A DNA stretch of 64,000 bases from Marinospirillum sp035271045. Lineage in GTDB: Bacteria > Pseudomonadota > Gammaproteobacteria > Pseudomonadales > Halomonadaceae. The DNA lies in contig NZ_DATESC010000001.1 of assembly GCF_035271045.1 (NCBI RefSeq), positions 124,001-188,000 of the forward strand, read 5' to 3'. Position 1 is the first letter of the stretch; each line of letters starts with the position of its first letter. The translations under genes were made by a program, and so were the position numbers. The notes under the pieces were generated by a model that was not told the DNA's origin, ran no database searches, and worked only from the letters and a program-made list of their open reading frames with translations. Positions 8,062 through 16,868 of this stretch are shown piece by piece.

Positions 8062-11004
8062 ATGTCTTTGATACCTAAGTTAGGGTCTGGTTTTCGTTTT
8101 TTGCGTAGCGAAAGGGTTGCATCGTTAAATTTAGAAGTGCAAGAGTACGAACACATTCAAACCGGCGCTAAGCATTTTCATTTGGCAGCAGAGCAGGAAG
8201 AGAAGGTGTTTTTGGTAGCGTTTCGTACCATGCCGCAAGACTCTAGCGGTGTGGCGCATATTTTAGAGCACACGGCTTTATGTGGTAGCGAGCATTTTCC
8301 GGTACGTGACCCGTTTTTTATGATGACGCGTCGTTCGTTAAATACCTTTATGAATGCTTTTACTAGCAGCGATTGGACGGCTTACCCCTTTGCCAGTTTG
8401 AACCAAAAAGATTTTGATAACCTGTTGGATGTGTATTTAGATGCAGCGTTTTTCTCACGTTTAGACCCGATGGATTTTGCCCAAGAAGGTCATAGGGTTG
8501 AATTTTCTGAGCCGAATAACCCTGAATCTGATTTGGTTTATAAGGGTGTGGTATTTAATGAAATGAAAGGGGCGATGAGTTCGCCTACTTCGACTTTATG
8601 GCAAACTTTTACCAAGTATTTATTTCCTGAAACCACTTATCACCATAATTCAGGTGGTGAGCCAGCTTCAATTCCTGACTTAACCTACGAGCAGTTGCGT
8701 GAATTTTATGCCAGTCATTATCACCCCAGCAATGCGGTGTTTATGACCTTTGGTGATTTAGACGTTGCCGATTTGCAAACTAAAATCCATGAACAGGCAT
8801 TAAAGGGTTTTGAGCGCAGCGATCTTGAGTTGAGTGTGCCGGATGAAAAGCGTTATTTTTCGCCCGTGCGTGTGGAAGAAGCTTATGCGTTAGACCAAGA
8901 AGACTTGTCTAAACAAACTCATCATGTGGTGGGTTGGTTATTGCCGCGTTCGATAGATATTGATGCGTTAATGAAGGCGCATTTGTTAGAGCGGGTGTTG
9001 TTGGATAATTCTAGCTCGCCCTTAATGGCGGCTTTGGAATCCAGCAGTTTAGGCAGTGGCCCGTCGCCCTTGTGTGGTTTAGAAGATTCTAACCGTGAAA
9101 TGAGTTTTGTGTGTGGTTTGGAAGGCAGTGAGCCAGAAGATGCCGAAGCAGTTGAGCAGTTGATTTTAGATACTTTGCAGAAAGTTGTTGATGAAGGCGT
9201 TGACCCGCGTAGCGTAGCGGCGCAGTTGCACCAGTTGGAATTAAACCAGCGTGAAATTACTGGCGATGGTATGCCGTTTGGTTTGCAGTTAATTTTGGCC
9301 GGTATGTCAGCAGCGATTCACCGTGGCGACCCAGTTTCGGTATTAAATATAGACCCTGCCTTAGCAAAGTTGCGTGAAGCGGTGAAAGATGCGGACTTTA
9401 TTCCTAATTTAATTCGTGAATGGTTGTTAGATAACCCACACCGTGTACGACTAACTTTGCGCCCCGATAATACTTTAACGGCTAAAAAAGATGCAGCAGA
9501 AGCAGCACGTTTAGCGGTAATGAAAGCCGAGCTAACAGCGGAACAAAAGCAGGCAATTGTTGAGCAGGCCAAAGCTTTAGAAGCCCGTCAGCAGCAGGTC
9601 GATGACGATAGTTTGTTACCTAAAGTAACCCTGCAAGATGTGCCGTTAGAAATGAATTTACCTACGGCTGAAACGGTGGCGGTGGGTGATTTAACCGGCC
9701 AGTGGTTTACGGCGGGTACTAATGGCTTGGTGTATTTGCAGGCGGTGTTAGATTTACCGCAATTAACTGAAGCGGAACAGCAATTAATGCCTTTGTTTAC
9801 CCATTGTATGACGGAACTGGGTTGTGCTGAGCGGGATTACCGTGAAAATCAGGCGTTACAAAGTGAAGTGTCGGGTGGTTTAAGTGCGTCTTTTACAGTG
9901 CGTGGTGCTAAAGAAGATGAACAGCAGGTTAGCGGCTACTTGGTGTTATCGGGTAAAGCTTTGGCGGTTAATCAGCAAGCGCTGCAAGCTTTAATGGCGG
10001 AAACCCTTGAAAAAGCCCGTTTTGATGAATTACCTAGAATTGCAGAAATTGTTGCCCAGCGTAGTGCGCGTTTAGCTAATTCCATTACGGGGCGTGGCCA
10101 TGCTTTAGCCATGCAAGCTGCTGCTGCAAAATTTAGCCCTGTGGCTAATTTTACTCAGCAAACTTCGGGCTTGGTGGCGATTCAATCCGCTAAAGCGCTT
10201 GCTCAGCAGGTTAAAGCTGAAGGCGATAAAACCGAAGCCAGTAAACTGTTAGAAGCGTTATCGGCAAGTTTAGTGGCTTTGCATAACAAAATTAAGCAAG
10301 CGCCTAGGCAGTTTTTGTTAGTGGCAGAAGCTGACCATCAGCAAGCTATGTTGGATGCTTTACAAAATAATTGGGCAAGTTTGCCAGTAGCAGCAGAGTG
10401 GCAAGGTTTGCAGTTACCTAAAACCCGTGAGCCAGTAAAACAGTTATGGCTAACCAGTACTCAGGTTAACTTTTGTGCCTTAGCTTTCCCCACGGTTCCA
10501 GGCGGCCATGCTGATGCAGCAGCTTTAACCGTGTTGGGTGATTATTTGCGTAATGGCTTTTTACACCGTGCGATTCGTGAACAGGGCGGTGCTTATGGCG
10601 CAGGTGCTGGGCAGGATAATGGCGATGCAGTGTTTCGTTTCTTTTCTTACCGTGATCCTAGAGTAGAAGGCACGCTTGCTGATTTTTATGCTTCTTTAAC
10701 TTGGTTGCAAGAACAGCCGGTTGACCAGCAAAAGTTGGAGGAAGCAGTTTTAGGTGTGGTGGCTTCAATCGATAAACCTGGTTCACCGGCAGGTGAGGCA
10801 AGGTCTACCTTCTTCTCTAGCTTGTTTGGCCGCACACCCGAAAGCCGCAAAGCCTTCCGAGCCAGTATTTTAGCCGTAACAGGGGAAGATTTACTACGAG
10901 TTGCCGCTGCTTACCTAAAGCCAGAGCTAGCCAGTGTGGCCGTGGTAACCAACGCCAAAACAGCAGAAAGCTTAGATGCAAGTTATGAACGGATAGCGGT
11001 GTAG
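8062..11004 (+). CDS. Insulinase-family M16C metalloprotease, PreP-like
   Basis: A roughly 980-residue zinc peptidase of the M16C (presequence protease, PreP) class, which cuts peptides inside a clam-shell chamber. The inverted zinc motif HxxEH is 'HILEH' at residues 66-70, followed by 'ALCGSEHFPVRDPFF' and 'LNTFMNAFTSSDWT', both typical of PreP. The zinc-ligand glutamate region is 'VVFNEMKGAMSS'. The C-terminal half contains the M16C-associated domain and 'REQGGAYGAGAG', the substrate-binding Arg/Tyr segment. ATG at 8062 is preferred over an in-frame TTG at 8050 because TGAGG at 8051-8055 is correctly spaced for it. No signal peptide is visible, so a cytosolic peptide-clearing role is likely. 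Confidence 0.9.
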   Translation: MSLIPKLGSGFRFLRSERVASLNLEVQEYEHIQTGAKHFHLAAEQEEKVFLVAFRTMPQDSSGVAHILEHTALCGSEHFPVRDPFFMMTRRSLNTFMNAFTSSDWTAYPFASLNQKDFDNLLDVYLDAAFFSRLDPMDFAQEGHRVEFSEPNNPESDLVYKGVVFNEMKGAMSSPTSTLWQTFTKYLFPETTYHHNSGGEPASIPDLTYEQLREFYASHYHPSNAVFMTFGDLDVADLQTKIHEQALKGFERSDLELSVPDEKRYFSPVRVEEAYALDQEDLSKQTHHVVGWLLPRSIDIDALMKAHLLERVLLDNSSSPLMAALESSSLGSGPSPLCGLEDSNREMSFVCGLEGSEPEDAEAVEQLILDTLQKVVDEGVDPRSVAAQLHQLELNQREITGDGMPFGLQLILAGMSAAIHRGDPVSVLNIDPALAKLREAVKDADFIPNLIREWLLDNPHRVRLTLRPDNTLTAKKDAAEAARLAVMKAELTAEQKQAIVEQAKALEARQQQVDDDSLLPKVTLQDVPLEMNLPTAETVAVGDLTGQWFTAGTNGLVYLQAVLDLPQLTEAEQQLMPLFTHCMTELGCAERDYRENQALQSEVSGGLSASFTVRGAKEDEQQVSGYLVLSGKALAVNQQALQALMAETLEKARFDELPRIAEIVAQRSARLANSITGRGHALAMQAAAAKFSPVANFTQQTSGLVAIQSAKALAQQVKAEGDKTEASKLLEALSASLVALHNKIKQAPRQFLLVAEADHQQAMLDALQNNWASLPVAAEWQGLQLPKTREPVKQLWLTSTQVNFCALAFPTVPGGHADAAALTVLGDYLRNGFLHRAIREQGGAYGAGAGQDNGDAVFRFFSYRDPRVEGTLADFYASLTWLQEQPVDQQKLEEAVLGVVASIDKPGSPAGEARSTFFSSLFGRTPESRKAFRASILAVTGEDLLRVAAAYLKPELASVAVVTNAKTAESLDASYERIAV

Positions 11005-11060
11005 TTAGGCGAATATTCTTAGGTAGCATGAGTTTTTCAGATCGCTGCAAGCACCTCTGA

Positions 11061-11076
11061 CCGCCAAGGATGGCGG
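11061..11076. other. GC-rich hairpin between convergent genes
   Basis: CCGCCA and TGGCGG form a 6-bp stem with an AGGA loop in the 110-base gap between the M16C protease and the glycine transporter. No T-tract follows at once on either strand, so it is a weak terminator at best; it could be a dispersed palindromic repeat. I saw no second copy in this window. Confidence 0.4.
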
Positions 11077-11114
11077 AATGGTGGAGCCGCTGGATCTACT
11101 TTAATTTTTTAGTC

Positions 11115-11735
11115 TTAGTCGCCCCAGCGACCAGGGGAATAGGAAAACACCGGCAAAGAAAGCTTCCAACGAATAGCCGCAAGACGTAAAGCAAGACCAA
11201 AGCTAAAAGAAGCCAAAGTATTAATATCATCCGATATACCGATTGATTTTAAGTACAAATACAAACAAGCCACAACCAAAGACACGCTGGCGTAAAGCTC
11301 ATGGCGCAGCACTTGCGGTGTACGATTACACATAATATCGCGTAAAATACCACCAAAAATTCCCGTAGTAATTCCAGCCATAATAATCACCGGCGTTTCG
11401 TAACCAAGCCTTAAAGCAACATTACAACCAATAATTGTAAACGCCACTAAACCCATCGCATCTAAAATTAAAAAAACCTGATGGAGCTTTTGCATAAAAC
11501 GCGCAACCAGCATGGTCGCAAGGCCTGAGCCAATGGTTAGGTAAATATAAGGTGGGTGTTGTGTCCAAGTAACAGGGTAATTGCCCAACAACATATCACG
11601 CACAGTACCGCCACCTAAGGCAGTAATAAACGCAATTAAGGCAACACCAAAAAGATCCATATTACGTCGCCCAGCGGCTAGCGCACCAGACATGGCTTCG
11701 GCAGTAATGGCAATAAGATAGATATAGGTAAGCAC
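11115..11735 (-). CDS. Glycine transporter, UPF0126/TRIC family (YicG/YadS-like)
   Basis: A 206-residue membrane protein with about seven helices made of two UPF0126 repeats. Each repeat carries the glycine-rich motif: 'ALGGGTVRDMLLG' at residues ~40-51 and 'GIFGGILRDIMCNRTP' at ~125-140. The family (Pfam Gly_transporter) is linked to glycine import. Placement directly behind a tandem glycine riboswitch supports glycine as substrate. The start is GTG at 11735 with AGGAG at 11742-11746. That ribosome-binding site lies inside the palindrome GCAGGAGTCCTGC, which could fold into a small hairpin and mask it. The gene appears monocistronic. Confidence 0.88.
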   Translation of the reverse strand: MLTYIYLIAITAEAMSGALAAGRRNMDLFGVALIAFITALGGGTVRDMLLGNYPVTWTQHPPYIYLTIGSGLATMLVARFMQKLHQVFLILDAMGLVAFTIIGCNVALRLGYETPVIIMAGITTGIFGGILRDIMCNRTPQVLRHELYASVSLVVACLYLYLKSIGISDDINTLASFSFGLALRLAAIRWKLSLPVFSYSPGRWGD

Positions 11736-11757
11736 GCAGGACTCCTGCTGACAGTAA

Positions 11758-11950
11758 TGCCTCTCCCTCTGTCCTGTGTACCTGAGAGTTTACGCAGCAA
11801 TTTGCTGCTTGCCCCTTCGGTGGATTGCCTAAAGCAATCGCTCTCCAGTTGGCTAATTTAAGTGAGTTCGCAGTACATGTGCCTGAGCGTTTCTGGGAGT
11901 TTGCGCCTTCGGCGGAGCAGAGTGAAACTTTGCCCTCTCTCCTGCGAGCA
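11758..11950 (-). ncRNA. Tandem glycine riboswitch (two aptamers)
   Basis: Read on the minus strand, the leader contains two glycine aptamers in series. Aptamer 1 begins 'GCAGGAGAGAGGGCAAAG' and includes 'GCCGAAGGCGCAAACTCCC' and 'ACGCTCAGGCACA'. Aptamer 2 has 'CTGGAGAGCG', 'ACCGAAGGGGCAAGC', 'AAACTCTCAGGTACA' and 'GGACAGAGGG'. These are hallmark conserved segments of the glycine riboswitch, and the tandem layout implies cooperative sensing. It sits between a strong promoter and the UPF0126 glycine transporter. No intrinsic terminator separates aptamer and gene, so control is probably at translation, through the masked ribosome-binding site. Confidence 0.93.
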
Positions 11951-11953
11951 AGC

Positions 11954-11983
11954 ATTATACGGCGTTAAGTATGGAAGTGACAA
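11954..11983 (-). promoter_or_regulatory. Sigma-70 promoter of the glycine riboswitch transcript
   Basis: On the minus strand TTGTCA (11978-11983) and TATAAT (11954-11959) are separated by 18 bases. The predicted start point near 11947 falls at the first base of aptamer 1, which strongly supports the assignment. Confidence 0.7.
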
Positions 11984-12028
11984 CTGGATTAAGCATTTTA
12001 CCTTAATGCATTAAAGTATGTAGTTACG

Positions 12029-12910
12029 CTAATCAAACCCTGCCGCTTTGAAGATTGCTTTGCCTTTAGAGCCATTAATGTAGCGCCATAAGTCTTTTAC
12101 GTCGTTTCTATTGCCACCTTGCTTAGTTAAAGCAATGCCGTGAACGATAACGCCGTGGTGGTCGCTGTTAATTTTTAGCACGTCACGGCGTTGTTCGATG
12201 CCTGCTTGTACTAGACGATTCCAAGGCAAAAAGCCTAGTGGAATTTCGTTAGTATCAATTAATGCATAAAGGTCTTGAAACACGGTTATGCTTTTTAAAC
12301 GTTTTTGTACTTGCGTTTTTATATTATTACGCTCTAAGACTTCTAAAGCCGCGCGGTGATAAACGCTATCCTCTGGCATTAAGCCAATTGCGCCAGTTTG
12401 AAGTGTTACAACGCTGGTACTACGTACTGTTTCTCTGGGCGCCCATAAGCCTAAACGCCCTAAAGCCAGCACTTGTATTTCGCTAATAGTATTTTTGCGT
12501 TGCAGACTTTGTAGGTAATCCATTTCGTTACTAACGATTAAATCAAAGACATAACCATCACTAATTAGGTTGGTGTGGTCTGTGTCCTTACCTTGATGAA
12601 TTCGAAACGTACTTGCTTGCTGTAATTGATAGCTATCAAGTATTTGCCCCAACACCCAATAAAGGTCTGGGGCAACGTGAATTCGAATGAGGTTAGGGTC
12701 GTCCTCTTTTCTACGGCTTTGTTTACTGTCGGGTACATAACCTTGAAAGTTAAACTGACTCATCGGCAAATCTGATTCGTTAGACGCATTTGCCCAAACT
12801 AAGGGGGGTAGCAGCAGCGTTACAAATAAAAAGATAACCCAACTATTAATAAACAAACTATTAATAAAAGAGTGGCTCATTTTTTGTGAAGTGATAAATC
12901 CATTAATCAT
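12029..12910 (-). CDS. Periplasmic substrate-binding protein, ModA-like, orphan
   Basis: A 293-residue exported protein that resembles molybdate/tungstate-type binding proteins of ABC transporters. A hydrophobic export signal (FLFVTLLLPPLVWA) ends near residue 40. The mature part keeps the ModA layout: 'IRIHVAPDLYWVLGQIL' at its start, 'FDLIVSNEMDYLQSL' (compare ADVFxSAD), 'ALGRLGLWAP' (compare NxLVLVAP) and a final 'KAIFKAAGFD'. No permease or ATPase gene lies next to it, so the ligand is unknown and a role as a stand-alone sensor or binding protein is possible. A second in-frame start exists ten codons downstream. Assignment to the ModA group rests on motif resemblance only. Confidence 0.6.
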   Translation of the reverse strand: MINGFITSQKMSHSFINSLFINSWVIFLFVTLLLPPLVWANASNESDLPMSQFNFQGYVPDSKQSRRKEDDPNLIRIHVAPDLYWVLGQILDSYQLQQASTFRIHQGKDTDHTNLISDGYVFDLIVSNEMDYLQSLQRKNTISEIQVLALGRLGLWAPRETVRSTSVVTLQTGAIGLMPEDSVYHRAALEVLERNNIKTQVQKRLKSITVFQDLYALIDTNEIPLGFLPWNRLVQAGIEQRRDVLKINSDHHGVIVHGIALTKQGGNRNDVKDLWRYINGSKGKAIFKAAGFD

Positions 12911-13064
12911 TGTATTATTCTAAGGTCTGTTGTGGGTATTGGGTAGGCTAATGCTAGTAATCTTACCGATTGAAGTACGCTTTGCCTATCGCTCTTTTGT
13001 TGCTTGGCTGTTAATCTGCTTACCTTTTAACGCACAAATGTAAAACGGATTGTTAAGACACGCG

Positions 13065-15506
13065 ATGATAACTCCTAAGCCACTGCCACTCAGTAAATTG
13101 TATAAAGCTTGCCGCGTTAGCGATTTTAGTTTTGAAGACACCCAAGTTATCCCACCCTTAGACACGTTTATCGGCCAAGCGCGTGCAGAAGAAGCATTAC
13201 GTTTTGGTACAGCAATTAACCATAAAGGTTACAGTATTTTTGCGGTGGGGCATGACGGGTTAGGTAAACGCACGATGGTGCGGCGCTTTTTAGAGCAACG
13301 GTCGGCAAAAATGCCAGCACCTTCTGATTGGCTGTATTTACATGATTTTGTAAACCCACGTAAGCCTTGGGCTGTTCGCTTGCCTTGTGGTTTAGGGCAG
13401 GTTTTTAAGACCGATTTACAAGCTTTTATTTTAGATTTAAAACAAGCCATTCCAGCGGCTTTTGATAACGAAGGTTTTTTTGAACGCGCTGAAAAAATTA
13501 AAGATACGTCAGCTGAATTGCAATCACAGGCATTAAAAGCTTTAGCCGTAGAAGCTGAACCGCTGCATTTAAAACTCGTTTTGCAATCACCAGGCGGTTA
13601 TATGTTTGTGCCTGCCGATGAAAACGGCCAGCCTATGGATGCCGATGTTTTTGCTAATTTAGATGAGGCGCTGCGCCGTATTTTTCGTGAAGCCATTGAA
13701 ACGATGGAAAAAAAGCTGCGCTTGGTGTTGCGCCAGTTAGGTCAGCTAGAAAAGCAAAGCCGTTTAGAGCAACAGGCATTAAATGAAGAAGTGACTAATG
13801 ATGCGATGGGTGATGGCTTAGAAGCATTGCAAGAGAAATACGCTGAGTTCCCTAGAATTGCTGGCTACTTAACCGCTTTACACAAAGATTTATTAGACAA
13901 CTTAGCCATTTTTTTAGACTTGGATGAAGATGAAGAAGATGCGGTTGCCAGTGTGTCGCCAGATAAACGCATTCCTACCCGTTATCAGGTGAATTTGGTG
14001 ATTAGCCATACGGCCAGTGACCATGCGCCGGTGATTGAAGAAGCTTTGCCAACGCACAATAATCTGGTTGGACACATTGAAAATGTGACTTATCAAGGTA
14101 CGGTAGCAACCGATTTTTCGTTAATTCGCCCCGGTGCTTTACACCGTGCTAATGGTGGTTTTTTATTATTAAATGCCGAGCGTATTTTAAGCCAACCCTA
14201 TGCTTGGGATGGTTTAAAGCTGGCGCTGCGTACTGGTTGTTTACGCATTGATACGCTAGAACGCCAATTGTCGGTGTCGGGTAGTGTTTCCTTAGAACCA
14301 GAACCGATCCCGTTAAATTGTACCGTTGCTTTATTGGGCGATTATAATGTTTTAAACGCGCTGCAAGACCAAGATCCTGAATTTATGGAGCTGTTTAAAG
14401 TTGTGGCCGAGTTTGAAACAGAAATGCCGCGCAGTGTTCCCAATCAGCGTTTATACACACGCCTTATTGCCAGCATGGTAGCAAGTGAAAACTTATTGCC
14501 GGTGAGTAAGCAAGGCGTGATGCGAATCATTGAAGAAGCCTCGCGGATGGCGGAGCATCAAGGCAAAATTTCTTTAAATGCGGCTGAGTTAAGCCATTTA
14601 TTGCGTGAAGCCGATTACCTTGCCACTTGTGAAATGAAGCAGCGCATTGAAGTAGAAGACGTGCGTAAAGCGTTACAAGCACGCCGCCGCCGTGGGGGTA
14701 GTTACCCTGAGCAGATGCTAGAGTCGATTACCCAAGACTTTATTATGATTAGCAGCAGCGGTGAGCGCATTGGTCAGGTGAATGGTTTAACCGTTGTAGG
14801 CGGGCATGATTTTTATCACGGTCAGCCATCGCGGATTACTGCCCGTGTACATTATGGCAATGGTGATGTGCTGGACATTGAACGCAGCGTGCATTTAGGC
14901 GGTTCACTGCATTCTAAAGGCGTGATGATTTTAACCGGCTTTTTATGCGGCTTATTTGGTGCTGAAGACACTTTACCTTTAGATGCTAGTTTGGTATTTG
15001 AGCAATCTTATGCCGGTGTGGACGGTGATTCGGCTTCTTTGGCTGAGTTGGTGTGCTTGCTGTCGGCAATGGCTGAATTGCCAGTTAAGCAAAGCCTTGC
15101 CATGACTGGTTCGATTAACCAGTTGGGCGAAGTGCAACCGATTGGCGGCGTTAATGAAAAAATTGAAGGCTTTTTTGAAGTCTGCCAAGCGCGTGGTTTA
15201 ACCGGCAAGCAAGGTGTGATTATTCCGCAGCAGAATGTGATGCAACTAATGCTGCGCGAAGAAGTCTTGGAAGCCGTTAAGCAAAAGCAGTTTCACATTT
15301 GGGCGGTGAGCCAAGTGGAAGAAGCCGTGCAACTGTTGCTGGGTTTGCCGGCTAAAAAAGTTTATGAAAAAATAGCCGAACGCTTAGACCGTCTACGTGA
15401 TAAAGACGATGACGACGATGATGAAGACGAAGACGATGATTCTAAAGAGCGCCCTAAAAAAAGCCTGAAAAAAGCCATTAAAAGTGAGCCAGTAAAAAAT
15501 GATTGA
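13065..15506 (+). CDS. LonB-like ATP-dependent protease
   Basis: An 813-residue AAA+ protease of the Lon-related (AAA_32 / Lon_C, YcbZ-like) family. Walker A is 'VGHDGLGKRT' (residues 61-70). The C-terminal Lon domain has the catalytic Ser656 in 'GDSAS' and Lys699 in 'GGVNEKIEG'; their 43-residue spacing equals that of E. coli Lon. A coiled region lies at ~195-235. The tail is unusual: a run of Asp/Glu followed by a Lys-rich end. ATG at 13065 is preferred to TTG at 13050. The stop overlaps serS by 8 bases. Function is probably ATP-driven degradation of cytosolic proteins; substrates are unknown. Confidence 0.9.
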   Translation: MITPKPLPLSKLYKACRVSDFSFEDTQVIPPLDTFIGQARAEEALRFGTAINHKGYSIFAVGHDGLGKRTMVRRFLEQRSAKMPAPSDWLYLHDFVNPRKPWAVRLPCGLGQVFKTDLQAFILDLKQAIPAAFDNEGFFERAEKIKDTSAELQSQALKALAVEAEPLHLKLVLQSPGGYMFVPADENGQPMDADVFANLDEALRRIFREAIETMEKKLRLVLRQLGQLEKQSRLEQQALNEEVTNDAMGDGLEALQEKYAEFPRIAGYLTALHKDLLDNLAIFLDLDEDEEDAVASVSPDKRIPTRYQVNLVISHTASDHAPVIEEALPTHNNLVGHIENVTYQGTVATDFSLIRPGALHRANGGFLLLNAERILSQPYAWDGLKLALRTGCLRIDTLERQLSVSGSVSLEPEPIPLNCTVALLGDYNVLNALQDQDPEFMELFKVVAEFETEMPRSVPNQRLYTRLIASMVASENLLPVSKQGVMRIIEEASRMAEHQGKISLNAAELSHLLREADYLATCEMKQRIEVEDVRKALQARRRRGGSYPEQMLESITQDFIMISSSGERIGQVNGLTVVGGHDFYHGQPSRITARVHYGNGDVLDIERSVHLGGSLHSKGVMILTGFLCGLFGAEDTLPLDASLVFEQSYAGVDGDSASLAELVCLLSAMAELPVKQSLAMTGSINQLGEVQPIGGVNEKIEGFFEVCQARGLTGKQGVIIPQQNVMQLMLREEVLEAVKQKQFHIWAVSQVEEAVQLLLGLPAKKVYEKIAERLDRLRDKDDDDDDEDEDDDSKERPKKSLKKAIKSEPVKND

Positions 15507-16770
15507 TACCAAGTTATTACGCACCGAATTAGATAGCGTTGCAGCCAGTCTAGCCAAACGTGGTTTTGTATTAGATAAAGCGGTCTTTATTGCCTTAGAA
15601 GAGCAACGTAAAACGTTACAAATACAAACCGAAGCCTTGCAAGCTCAGCGCAACGCCAGCGCCAAAAGCATTGGTAAAGCTAAAGCATCGGGTGCAGATA
15701 TTCAGCCCTTGTTAGATGAAGTAGCCAGCTTAGGCGATCAATTAGATACTGCTAAAAATCAGCTCAACGAAGTACAAACGCGTTATCAAGACTTGTTGGC
15801 TACGTTGCCTAATTTGCCGCATGAATCGGTACCTGTGGGTAAAAGTGAAGAAGACAACCAAGAAGTGCGCCGTTGGAGTGAGCCGCCAAGTTTTGATTTT
15901 TCTATAAAAGACCATGTGGATTTAGGTGATAGCAGTGGTTTGTTAGATTTTGAAACCGCAGCGAAATTGACGGGTACAAGGTTTAACCTGATGCGTGGTG
16001 GCTTGGCACGTTTACACCGTGCATTGGCGCAATTTATGTTAAATACCCAAGTTGATGACCACGGTTATGAAGAATGCAATGTGCCGTTGATTGTTAATGC
16101 CGATAGTTTATACGGCACAGGTCAGTTACCTAAGTTTTCTGAAGACTTGTTTAAGCTAAATGTTGAGCAAGATTATTATTTGATTCCGACGGCTGAAGTG
16201 CCGCTAACTAACATTGCACGTGATGATATTCTTGCTGCTGAACAATTGCCGGTAAAACTGACCGCATTAAGCGCGTGTTTCCGTTCTGAAGCGGGCGCGT
16301 ATGGTAAAGACACGCGTGGCATGATTCGTCAACACCAGTTTGAAAAAGTAGAAATGGTGCAGCTGGTTCATCCTGACACTTCTTACGCTGCGTTAGAAGA
16401 AATGGTAGGTCATGCTGAAGCTATTTTACAAAAGCTTGAATTACCTTACCGTGTGCTTACGCTGTGTACGGGCGATATGGGCTTTGGCGCAACCAAAACC
16501 TATGACTTAGAAGTTTGGATACCTAGCCAAGACACTTACCGTGAAATCTCTTCCATCTCTAACTGTGAAGATTTTCAAGCCCGTCGTATGCAAGCCCGCT
16601 TTCGTAACTCAGAAACAGGCAAGCCAGAATTAGTGCATACCTTAAATGGTTCAGGCTTAGCGGTAGGTCGTTGTTTAGTCGCCGTGATGGAAAACTACCA
16701 ACAAGTCGATGGCAAAATTAAAGTGCCTGAAGTGCTGAAAGCGTATATGGGTGGTTTGGAATTTGTTTAA
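15499..16770 (+). CDS. serS: Seryl-tRNA synthetase
   Basis: A 423-residue class II aminoacyl-tRNA synthetase that charges tRNA-Ser and tRNA-Sec with serine. The N-terminal antiparallel coiled-coil arm spans about residues 27-105. Motif 2 is seen as 'CFRSEAGAYGKDTRGMIR' and motif 3 as 'NGSGLAVGRCLVAVMENYQ'; the serine-binding segment 'IPTAEVPLTN' is intact. Length is normal for the family. The ATG lies inside the last codons of the LonB-like gene, so translation is probably coupled. A strong hairpin follows 22 bases after the stop. Confidence 0.97.
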   Translation: MIDTKLLRTELDSVAASLAKRGFVLDKAVFIALEEQRKTLQIQTEALQAQRNASAKSIGKAKASGADIQPLLDEVASLGDQLDTAKNQLNEVQTRYQDLLATLPNLPHESVPVGKSEEDNQEVRRWSEPPSFDFSIKDHVDLGDSSGLLDFETAAKLTGTRFNLMRGGLARLHRALAQFMLNTQVDDHGYEECNVPLIVNADSLYGTGQLPKFSEDLFKLNVEQDYYLIPTAEVPLTNIARDDILAAEQLPVKLTALSACFRSEAGAYGKDTRGMIRQHQFEKVEMVQLVHPDTSYAALEEMVGHAEAILQKLELPYRVLTLCTGDMGFGATKTYDLEVWIPSQDTYREISSISNCEDFQARRMQARFRNSETGKPELVHTLNGSGLAVGRCLVAVMENYQQVDGKIKVPEVLKAYMGGLEFV

Positions 16771-16791
16771 TCGTTATTGATTTGCTGCTAA

Positions 16792-16826
16792 AAACTTCGC
16801 CGTTGTATTTGCAACTGGCGAAGTTT
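16792..16826. terminator. Intrinsic terminator between convergent serS and rmlC
   Basis: AAACTTCGCC (16792-16801) pairs with GGCGAAGTTT (16817-16826), extended by GTTG/CAAC with one bulged base and a 6-base loop. On the minus strand the stem runs into TTTTT, giving a good terminator for the rml genes. On the plus strand the T-tract is shorter. Confidence 0.75.
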
Positions 16827-16868
16827 CAATTTAGGTGTGCTTGATGGCGTTTTAGGCGGGTTTTTTTA

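Noticed and set aside
11662..11955. Minus-strand reading frame of 97 codons over the riboswitch region
   Set aside because: It runs through both glycine aptamers and into the transporter gene in another frame; the RNA motifs explain the sequence.
12003..12014. Perfect palindrome TTAATGCATTAA as an operator
   Set aside because: It is AT-rich and could arise by chance; it lies 20 bases upstream of the -35 box of the riboswitch promoter and matches no known site.
15405..15440. GAT/GAA-rich repeat that looks like a microsatellite
   Set aside because: It encodes the acidic tail of the LonB-like protease and is an irregular mix of codons, not a uniform repeat.
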